Positions 17,901 through 26,400 of a stretch of DNA of 33,197 bases are shown one piece after another; the first letter of the stretch is position 1; each line of letters begins with the position of its first letter. This stretch comes from Polluticaenibacter yanchengensis. Lineage in GTDB: Bacteria > Bacteroidota > Bacteroidia > Chitinophagales > Chitinophagaceae. The position numbers were made by a program, and so were the translations under genes. The notes under the pieces were generated by a model. It was not told the DNA's origin and made no database searches. It worked only from the letters and a program-made list of their open reading frames with translations. Location of the stretch: contig JAQGEF010000037.1 of NCBI GenBank assembly GCA_027854065.1, forward strand, positions 1 through 33,197, read 5' to 3'.

Positions 17901-20900
17901 TGATGGCATTTATACAGTCAAATACCATAATGATTGTGGAAGTGGCCCGGCTTCAGATGCCGTTAACTTTACAGCGGTGGCTCAGGCTCAAACCATTTCC
18001 TTCCCGGCCATTCCGGATATTATATTAACTCCAGGGGCAAAAGTAAAATTACCGGCAGTTGCCAGCTCCGGTTTGCCTGTCCAATATATTAAAACAAGCG
18101 GCAGCGGATATATCCAGAATGATACTTTATACATCAGCGGCACAGGAACACTTACAGGTAATATCTCCATCAAGGCAATCCAGCCCGGAGACATTGAATG
18201 GTTACCTGCAGCTGAGGTTACACAGACCATAAAAGTTGTAAAAGGCAGCCAGAACATCCATTTTAACTTAATAGAGAACCAGGTATTTAATACAACACCG
18301 GTAACGCTAAATGCAGTGTCAAATATAGGCTTACCCGTATCCTTCACTGTGATTGCGGGGAATGATTACGCACAATTAACAGGTAATAGTTTAACCAAAA
18401 AGGGTGTTGGAACAGTAACCATCAGGGCCACACAGGCAGGTGATGCCAACTATCAGGCAGCCACACCTGTAGAGCACACATTTTGTATCGCATTAAGAAC
18501 ACTTTCCGATATTTCCGGGGAGTCCGGACCTTGCCAGGCAACCTACCAGTACACTGCCGATAAAATTCCGGGAGCAAACTATGTGTGGACACTTTCCGGT
18601 GGTGGCACCTTAACAACAAATAAAGATACCGCATGGGTACAATGGCTATCCGGTTCAGGCACTTTCACTTTATCTGTTAAAGCAAACAGCAGTTGCGATG
18701 CAGATTACAGCAATGAAGTCTCAAAAAATATTACCATGACTACTGACCTGCCTGCTGCTGTTAGCAATATGCTGCCTGTAGATGGTGTTCAAAATGCCGG
18801 GCTTCCACTCACGCTTTCATGGATTCCGGTAGCACGTGCAGTAAGCTATGATGTGTATATATGGGATTCTGCATCTGCACAGCCTGCTACTGCTTTTGCA
18901 AAAGAGGTGAAAGGCATTTCCTTGGTCGTTCCTCAAAACGCATTTGCCTATAACAATGCCTACGCCTGGAGAGTAGTAGCCAAAAATCCCTGTGCATCAA
19001 CTCCGGGAGTAATCCAGCATTTCCGGTTGATACCCTTACCCGATCTGCAGGTCAGCAATATAGAGGTACCGGCCACAGCTAACTCCGGTCAGAATATCAG
19101 TCTCAGCTGGCGGATAAATAATATCGGACCAGGTTCTACCTTAAACAACCAACACTGGAAAGACGCCATATTTTTGTCAACCGACCCACAGCCTGTTTTT
19201 TCGACTGTAATGACAAATCCGGCGAGGTGGCCGGTCATATTATCGCCCAAAACACCGCTATTGATTGGCACAAAATCTAATATTTCTTCACTCGCAAGTG
19301 GTGAATCCTATACTAATACGATCAACTTCACCATTCCGGTAAATTATAATGGTCCTTTCTATGCGCATGTCATTACAGATTATGGTACTGTTTCGGGAAG
19401 TTCTCCAATCCAGCTTAGTCGTACCAATGATACAGCTAGAGCTGTCAACAATATGCAGGTAACCTTATCGCCTGCACCCGACCTTAGAGTTGATCAGGTG
19501 TTTACCCCGGCCACTGTATTTTCCGGTAGTAACGTAAATATTACATACCAGGTTAAAAATTACGGTGCCCTTACCCCTGCTATGTCCAATTGGTCCGACT
19601 CTGTTTTCATTTCTCAAAATCCTTTATTTAACAGGGAAGATTGCATGCCGGTTAAGTGGGCAAAATCTTTTGGTAGCTACTACCCTAATGCAGTTAACGC
19701 GGGACTGACTGTTAATGATACACTTGAAACAAACGCTTCTTATACAAAGAGCATGAATATAACCATTCCTAACTTTATCATGGGACAATGGTATATATAT
19801 GTAAAGACCAATGCGAACGCAAAACTGTATGAGGGCATTGCCACCGAAAACAATGTTGGTTCAGGATTTGTACAGGTATTTCTGACACCTACGCCCAAGC
19901 TCGCAATTCAGAATATTTCTTTACCGGTTACCAATGCCGGTACCACACAGACGGTGGGCGTAAACTGGGAAATTAAAAACCAGGGATTCAATGATAATAT
20001 TGAGAAGAACAAGGGGCATTATGTGACACTGCTCGGAGGATGTAGCCTGCCTTGCTATACTCCTATACCAAACGCGATTTGCGAAATACCATCCTTTAAT
20101 ATCCGGGATAGTATAGGTTTTGGCTCGTCTTATTGGAAAGACAGGATTTACTTAAGCAAAAGTAGTACCGGCTTGGATATAAGTAATGCAATACTGGTAA
20201 AAGAGGTCGTTCATGGCGAACAATATTCCGGCGTACTGGTAGAAGAGAACCTGTATGCCACATGCGGACCGGTAAATAAACCAGTGAACGTAAATACTGT
20301 TTTAAGTCCAAACGCAGTATTCCCTAAATCTGCCAGTTTTGTATTGCCGGCAGACCTGACTGAAGGCAGCTATTATGTATATATTTATACCAATCCTGAC
20401 AGAGATGTTTTTGAATATCCTGGTACTGCGGAAATCAAAAGAAGTGATGTTCCGATTGCTGTTACCCGTCCCGATATTTCGGTGACAGGCATGAACGTAC
20501 CGGTAGCAGGCAGCTCCGGGCAAAAAATAACCATTGCCTATACGGTGAATAACCAGGGACAGGGATCCCTTTTCAATCAAAAAAGAACAGACAGGCTTTA
20601 TATCAGCAATTTCCCCGATTTTGATGCCAGTGCAGTAATGGTAGCAGCCAACCAGTATACAGAAACAATTGTGACCGGTAGCAGTGAAACACATTATTTC
20701 AACTATACCATGCCTTATGCCACTACAGGCGCCAGATATTTTTATGTTGTTACAAACGAAGACCAGCTATTCAAAGAAACCAATAGCGTCAATAACAGGA
20801 GTGCTGCTGCCGGTATTATGATATCACCTGCGATGCCGGCCGACTTAAGTGTATCCACATTGAATATCCCGGATACTCTGATGGCCCTCACTAGCGGCAC

Positions 20901-23388
20901 AATCATATATACAGTCACCAATAGCGGAACCGGTGATATTTCAGGCACCTGGCCAGATAAGATATATGTGGGTTGCACTAACACTTTCCAGCAGCAGAAT
21001 GCCATACTGGTTGGTAAAAAAGAGAAGTACAGGCAGGTAGCTGCAGGACAAAGTTATACGGATACCCTGCCATATGAGTTACCTTATATGATGCATACTT
21101 TAAGTAGTTGTTTTGCTAACGGAACATTCAGCGATGCGTATTTTTATATACAGGCCAATGCAGACAGCACTGGCTATGAAGCTACTAATTTCGCGAACAA
21201 TATAACTGCAAGCGGCAAAAAAACGATCATTAATCCCTATGTTGATCATATTGTTAAGAGAATAGCAAATATTCCGGAGCAGTTAGCCGTCGGAAGACCA
21301 ATAGCACCTCGTTGGGTAGTTGAAAATCTTGGACACAGACCCGCAAATAGTTACTATACTACCGGTTGGGATGCCATATACCTTTCGACAGATTCTGTTT
21401 TAAGCGCTGATGATCTTAAAGTATATGAATTAAAAACTGGCCATAACATTGCAAAAGGCGACAGCTCGGTTATAATAAGATCCTTCAACTTACCGGATAT
21501 ACCGGCCGGATTGTACTACTTTATTGTACAAACCAACAGCAAACAAACCTTGTGGATAGAGCAGCAAACTGCCAATAATTACAACCTGGTGCGTAATACA
21601 GATGGAATGGCAAAAAAAATAGAAGTAGTGACCTCTGACCTGCCCGACCTTACAGACAGTATTACTTTTATGACGCAATCTGTTGCTGCAGGCCAGCCTA
21701 CAGTAATCAGGCATATGGTTACCAATATCGGTGTTGGAGAAACATACCCGGGCTACTGGAAAAATACCATCTGGCTATCAAGAGATACAGAGGTAAGTAG
21801 TGATGACATCCTGTTATCCGGTTATTCCCGCAGTATCGTATTGCAGCCGGGGAGCAATAAAGAAGATACGATACCCGTTCGCATACCTGTTCTAACCGCA
21901 CCAGGTACCTATTATGTACTGGTCCGCACCAATGATGACCGGCATATTATTGAACCCGATTACGGTAATAACACGGCTGTGGGGATTATTACCATATTTA
22001 CCCAACCCGTATCGGACCTTACTGTTACAGATATTGAAATGCCGGATACTGTTTACCTGGGCGAAGCCTTGCAACCGTCAAAATGGACCATAAAAAATAT
22101 AGCCGCAAACGCAGCAACAGGCTATAGTGTAGATGGTATTTATTTTTCCAAGTCAGCAATGTACGATACAACGGCCATATTGATAGGTACTGTCCCAAGA
22201 GCGTTGAATATTGCCCCGGTTTCAGATACTGTAGTAACAGGAGCTCCGCTGGTTACTGCAGTCACAGAAGGAAAATACTTTGTGTATATAAAAACAGATA
22301 TCCAGGACCATATCAACGAATCGGATAAAGCCAATAACACAGGCCTGTTGACCAAACAGGTACACGTAAAGGTCAGATCGCTGGTGCTTAATGAAGCTGA
22401 GAACACTACCCTCTCCAATATTGATAAATATTATAAATTGACCATTCCAGACTCATTAATCGGTAGTACCATCAGTGTGAAGCTCAGCACGATGGATTCG
22501 CTTACCAAAGTAAATGAAATGTACATAGGTAGCGGTTATATTCCATCCGCAGCAAAATTTGATTATAAGTTCGGTACACCAAATTACGGCAACCAGAGAG
22601 TGATTATTACCAATGTGACCAACAGGGAATATTACATAATAGTGCGCTGCTCGTCCGCGCAACCGGCTATTCAAAATATTATACTGATGGCTGAAGTAAT
22701 GCCGTTCTCTATTCTGAATGTTACCAATGCATCCGGCGGCAATATCGGCAACGTCACAGTAAGGATCGATGGTACACTATTTACTAATAGTATGACTGCC
22801 ACACTCACCAGGAATGGCACTTCTATAACGGCATCTGCTATACACTATACTAACAGTACAGGTCTGTATGCAACTTTTAACCTTGCAGGCGCTCCTCTTG
22901 GTTTATATGATGTAGTGCTTACAAAGCCTGATAATACCCAGGCCAGGTTAACTGGAGGATTCAGGGTGGAAGTGGCCAACAATGGCGGTTTAATTACAGG
23001 TAGCGGGCCTAATAAAGTGCCGGGCAATGGAAATGAACCCGGGTGTGATCCGGGTAGTCCGAGCGGTAAAAATTCACAGTTAGTGATAGAGTTGATCGTT
23101 CCATCAACGGCACTGCTTGGCAGAACAGTAGCCATACAGATTAATTATCAAAATCCAACCAATTATGATATACCCGCACAGTCAAGATTATTGTCAACCA
23201 TTGATGGAATGCAACTCGCATTAAGAAAAGAAGATATTGAGAAAGGCAGTTCTTCCATCTACCTGGATCTGACAGAACCGGGAGGCCCTCCTGGCATCAT
23301 AAGAGCGGGCGCAAGAGGTTCTGTCATCATTTATACCAGGACCCCATGGTCTGCTGCAATTAACCCCATTCCATTTAACCTGCAATAA
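14917..23388 (+). CDS. Giant exported adhesin-like protein with PPC-like, PKD/Ig-like, FN3, eight CARDB and TIG-like domains
   Basis: This 2823-aa protein has a signal peptide (cleavage after YADAQ). Six PPC-like repeats begin near residues 24, 156, 298, 456, 587 and 737; three carry EPNNS. PKD/Ig-like domains span about 865-1275 and an FN3-like domain about 1280-1370. Eight CARDB domains follow (about 1375-2490), typically opening PDL.V..I..P and closing with a W.D.I(Y/F)(L/F)S segment. Then come a PPC-like domain, a TIG-like domain (PFSILNVTNASGG), a Gly/Pro/Asn-rich linker near 2700, and a terminal beta-domain with VPSTALLGR and GGPPGIIRAGARG. CARDB and PPC domains are typical of extracellular adhesion or substrate-binding proteins. 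No enzyme domain is visible. Unlike the next gene it has no T9SS C-terminal domain, so its surface anchoring is unclear. The RHS gene starts 16 bp downstream, so the two are almost certainly one operon. Confidence 0.9.
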   Translation: MKKILYTLIFFLHCYYADAQNNTSEQEPNNSFATANATGSNPTTISGSVGDADLVDYFKPDISTSLGYWKVGSYSLILNATNTSNSPQSLTVRFFNSRQEDGKFFDSTTVLIAPGASISNQYFSACGRVLDDVYIALSASGSFDYSFSFYIGDPFNDSEPNNSVATATVLSEPLYANRDYAINFLGFDPVVYDVVDYFRINLSQANYDDAAIRIKAKNLGCNNNQWIQYEFYKNGSNTPFTGGYVGNSQNVDQWTEVVSDVSLATAGLSAGDYLVIKITSSTAFGYEFSSVDNSGPVDYDDAEDNCCNYNAIPLTDNIYKGGGIGAYEAYYDEEYDYWSYNLMDEYDTYRIDLAQPGSINLFIEALGADCPTTNMYLYYDLLDANGNEISSYNEIFNWQGNSCDHSFSNVIKIRGLSAETFYIRLHVRPDNVENSAAAALVNYKIKYQFLDGTSNIDTEYNGNSANAIPITPNQVVKGNVGFKGTENDRDDFYKANLPGVSSIRAHVKLTYRGNWEVPLNQYYANLAISGFNFRKVIPVAPANGLVKPDSVYHETFELCGLPQGPVFFDFSTDFQGIEYEFSFEELNSNPWPNDTLSGNTISTAGVLKKDIEYTGYLGYRNESNVLNQSDYYKIALNKPGNIRVHVELRNPTCTNHNAYATSLNLQAPTSSVYNKTFEVTAGLGSGQSTIQSFEFCGLGTDTLSLRLSIPFLSLGYSSPMLYKIRYEITDSASNEFMDAEPNNSFAQASIIHDGETKKGIAGYFRDIDYYKFFASADTIKIPFTVTNKACVNDYITVSAYSSTQTLIASRRIGTNIDMAPGQSINDLFKFYMVSPDTVYLLINSGSDLADAMQYSLSLNPQPPSSAFSLSGDPTVCFGNSHYKATGITDNGDLTYHWSLPDGGGSISATDSIAVVNWTNAGNRRIALYLSNPHGISETRYFDVLVNNNVPTQIPVLYQLGRKLFTQGRPPGATYQWYRNNNPVAAATDSIYLALSDGIYTVKYHNDCGSGPASDAVNFTAVAQAQTISFPAIPDIILTPGAKVKLPAVASSGLPVQYIKTSGSGYIQNDTLYISGTGTLTGNISIKAIQPGDIEWLPAAEVTQTIKVVKGSQNIHFNLIENQVFNTTPVTLNAVSNIGLPVSFTVIAGNDYAQLTGNSLTKKGVGTVTIRATQAGDANYQAATPVEHTFCIALRTLSDISGESGPCQATYQYTADKIPGANYVWTLSGGGTLTTNKDTAWVQWLSGSGTFTLSVKANSSCDADYSNEVSKNITMTTDLPAAVSNMLPVDGVQNAGLPLTLSWIPVARAVSYDVYIWDSASAQPATAFAKEVKGISLVVPQNAFAYNNAYAWRVVAKNPCASTPGVIQHFRLIPLPDLQVSNIEVPATANSGQNISLSWRINNIGPGSTLNNQHWKDAIFLSTDPQPVFSTVMTNPARWPVILSPKTPLLIGTKSNISSLASGESYTNTINFTIPVNYNGPFYAHVITDYGTVSGSSPIQLSRTNDTARAVNNMQVTLSPAPDLRVDQVFTPATVFSGSNVNITYQVKNYGALTPAMSNWSDSVFISQNPLFNREDCMPVKWAKSFGSYYPNAVNAGLTVNDTLETNASYTKSMNITIPNFIMGQWYIYVKTNANAKLYEGIATENNVGSGFVQVFLTPTPKLAIQNISLPVTNAGTTQTVGVNWEIKNQGFNDNIEKNKGHYVTLLGGCSLPCYTPIPNAICEIPSFNIRDSIGFGSSYWKDRIYLSKSSTGLDISNAILVKEVVHGEQYSGVLVEENLYATCGPVNKPVNVNTVLSPNAVFPKSASFVLPADLTEGSYYVYIYTNPDRDVFEYPGTAEIKRSDVPIAVTRPDISVTGMNVPVAGSSGQKITIAYTVNNQGQGSLFNQKRTDRLYISNFPDFDASAVMVAANQYTETIVTGSSETHYFNYTMPYATTGARYFYVVTNEDQLFKETNSVNNRSAAAGIMISPAMPADLSVSTLNIPDTLMALTSGTIIYTVTNSGTGDISGTWPDKIYVGCTNTFQQQNAILVGKKEKYRQVAAGQSYTDTLPYELPYMMHTLSSCFANGTFSDAYFYIQANADSTGYEATNFANNITASGKKTIINPYVDHIVKRIANIPEQLAVGRPIAPRWVVENLGHRPANSYYTTGWDAIYLSTDSVLSADDLKVYELKTGHNIAKGDSSVIIRSFNLPDIPAGLYYFIVQTNSKQTLWIEQQTANNYNLVRNTDGMAKKIEVVTSDLPDLTDSITFMTQSVAAGQPTVIRHMVTNIGVGETYPGYWKNTIWLSRDTEVSSDDILLSGYSRSIVLQPGSNKEDTIPVRIPVLTAPGTYYVLVRTNDDRHIIEPDYGNNTAVGIITIFTQPVSDLTVTDIEMPDTVYLGEALQPSKWTIKNIAANAATGYSVDGIYFSKSAMYDTTAILIGTVPRALNIAPVSDTVVTGAPLVTAVTEGKYFVYIKTDIQDHINESDKANNTGLLTKQVHVKVRSLVLNEAENTTLSNIDKYYKLTIPDSLIGSTISVKLSTMDSLTKVNEMYIGSGYIPSAAKFDYKFGTPNYGNQRVIITNVTNREYYIIVRCSSAQPAIQNIILMAEVMPFSILNVTNASGGNIGNVTVRIDGTLFTNSMTATLTRNGTSITASAIHYTNSTGLYATFNLAGAPLGLYDVVLTKPDNTQARLTGGFRVEVANNGGLITGSGPNKVPGNGNEPGCDPGSPSGKNSQLVIELIVPSTALLGRTVAIQINYQNPTNYDIPAQSRLLSTIDGMQLALRKEDIEKGSSSIYLDLTEPGGPPGIIRAGARGSVIIYTRTPWSAAINPIPFNLQ

Positions 23389-23404
23389 TTAAAAAGAGAA
23401 GACT

Positions 23405-26400
23405 ATGAATACGATATATATAACTATAAAACAGGTAAAAAAGCACGGATGCATTATCCTTGCACTACTCCTTATCTTTGCAGATATAAAATCTCAAAAC
23501 GTCAATACAATTAACAAAACCGGTCCCTTGGGAACAAACATTAATACGCTCACAGGTAATTTCTTCCTGAAGCGCACAGACATGTATCATCCCGGACGCT
23601 TAATAGATTTAGATATCTCGTTTAATTATAACAGCATTAAAGCACAACTAAAAAGGTCTTACGGACTGGGATGGAGCTTTGAATATGATATCTATTATAA
23701 AACAGATACAATGCCAGGGAGGAGAATCATTGTATGGGGAAACGGAAGGGGCGATAAATATGATTCTGTCAACACGACCGCTTTCCGTTCCCCCCGCGGT
23801 TTTTTCAATACACTTACAGCAAGTGAAGGGGGAAAATTGCTTCTTACTGAAACAGATGGATGGAAATATTATTTTGATAACCCCAATCACAGAAGAGTCA
23901 CAAGGATTGAAGAACCTAATGGGAATGCGCTTAGTTTTAACTATACTGATACCCTCTTGTCCTCAATTGTAAGCACTACCGGACAAACCGTCAGCTTCCA
24001 GTATAATAACAAGGGATTACTAACAAAGATAACAGATGAAACAGCGTCGCCTGCTATTGCATATATCTACAGCTATGATGAAGCAGGAAATCTGATCAGG
24101 GTAACTGACCCGCTGGCCGGCAACTACCGGTACACCTACCTGGTAAACGGCCCTATGAAAACGATGTCTGATAAAAACAATAATACACTGGACATCATTT
24201 ATCATCCCAACTATAGTATAAGAGAGATCATTGGTTGTAATAAGAGGATAAGTGTCACTTACGATCAATTGAACAAAAAAACAGTTGTAACTGATCATAT
24301 GGACGAGGACCAGCCCAACCAGGTGACGACTTATATCTATGAAAAAAACGGGGATCTTTTCTGGTTGAAATCCATTAAAGGCAACTGTTGTGGCTTTGAT
24401 AAACAATATGAATATGATAAAAACGGCAATGTACTGAAGGAAACAGATGCTAAAGGCAACACATGGCGCTATACTTACGATGATCACGGTAATGTATTAA
24501 CCGAAACAGACCCTTCAGGAAAATCAGCGGTATACACCTATACTACCGATCACAAATATATAGCCAGTCAGAGGGATTTTAATGGCAATACGACCAGTTA
24601 TGAATATGACAGCAAAGGTAATCTTATCAAACTTACCGAACCCGACAATAATGTTTATACAGCGGCATATAATACAAAGGGTGAAATTATTTCTGCAACG
24701 GATCCTAAAGGCCATACATTTAGTTACCTCTACAATTCTTTTGGGAAACCGGTTGAAGTAAATGGGCCGGAGAACTATCATGCAACACTTCAATTTGACA
24801 GCAGGGGCAATCTTACTGCACTCACAGATGCCAACGGGAACTCGACACTAAGGGAATTCGACGCGTTGAACAGGCTTAAAAAGCGTACAGATGCGCTGAA
24901 TAAATCCAGGCTATATAATTACGATGCTGCTGGCAATATAATTAAGTTTACAAATGCGGGCAATCATACTTATGAAATGAAATATGATGCAGCCAATCGC
25001 ATGGTAAAAATCACCAATCCCGCATCCAATGCATTAAGCCTTGTGTATGATCCAATGGATAATATAACAGCTCTGACTGATCCTGCCGGTTTTGTGATGG
25101 CACATCATTACGATAGTAAAAACCGGCCCGTTTCTAATATAGACCCTCTTGGAAATTCGGGTAACATTACTTATGATGCTAACGGGAACATTAATTCGAT
25201 CTCTATAACTGGTGGCAGAACAATACGCGCTACCTATGATGACAACAACCGGGTAACCAAAATTGAAGACGGAGAAAGTATCCTTTACAGTTACTCCTAT
25301 GATAACAACGGCAACCTGCTCACCATTACAGACGCAGCAGGCACATCCAATCATCTTAAATATGATAAATTGAACCGGGTAATAATGGTTACAAATACAT
25401 TAGGTAATAGCCGGCAGTACACTTATGATAAGAACAATAATGTTATTCTTGTAACGGACGAAAATAACCAGGCCAGCCATTTAACATACGATGGGTTAAA
25501 CCGACTGACAGGCTATACTGACCCTATCGGGGCTTCCATTCATTTTGATTACGATGGACAGGGCAATGTAATTGCAATTACCGATCAGAAAGGAAATATT
25601 ACAAAGTACGGTTACGATGCGCTAAACCGGAGAACACGCATGGAATTCGCAGATGGGAACACCAATTTATATACTTATGATGATGCCGGAAACCTGGCTG
25701 TTTTAAAGCATACTGACGGGACGGAGACCAGATTCACCTATAACCGGCTTAACCAGTTAACTCAAAAAATAATAACAGGCGGAGAGGTTTTTAATTATAC
25801 TTATGATAGATTGGGAAGAGTACTAACTGCTGCAAATAATAGTGGTACTGTCACTTTAACCTACGACGCTATAGGCAGGGTATTAAGCGAATCTTTCAAT
25901 AATAAGACTGTTGCTTATTCCTATAACGATGCCGGCAGGTCTCAAACAATTACCTATCCTGGCAATACAAAAGTGATCAGGGAATTTGACACCAAAAACA
26001 GGCTTGTGAAAATTCTGAAAGATAGCGTACTGGTAGCTATGTACGACTATAACGATAAGGGACAGTTGAACAGGCTGCTATCTGGCAATGGAATAAGCAC
26101 TGTTTATCAGTATGATTTCGCAAATCGCCTCAGCAAAATCACAACCGGTGCAGGTATCCAGGAAACGACTTTTGGCTATGACAAACTAGGCAACAAATTA
26201 TCGGTAAATCGCCTGAACAACCCGGCATGGTCTGAACAGATGACTTACGATGCCAACTCAAGGCTTACAGACTTTAAGCGGGGAAGCTCATTACAACATC
26301 ATTACACTTACGATAAACTGGGCAACAGGATCAGTGCAAATATCAATGGCACGAATAATACATATACTGTAAATAATTTAAACCAGTTGACTGCCGTAAA

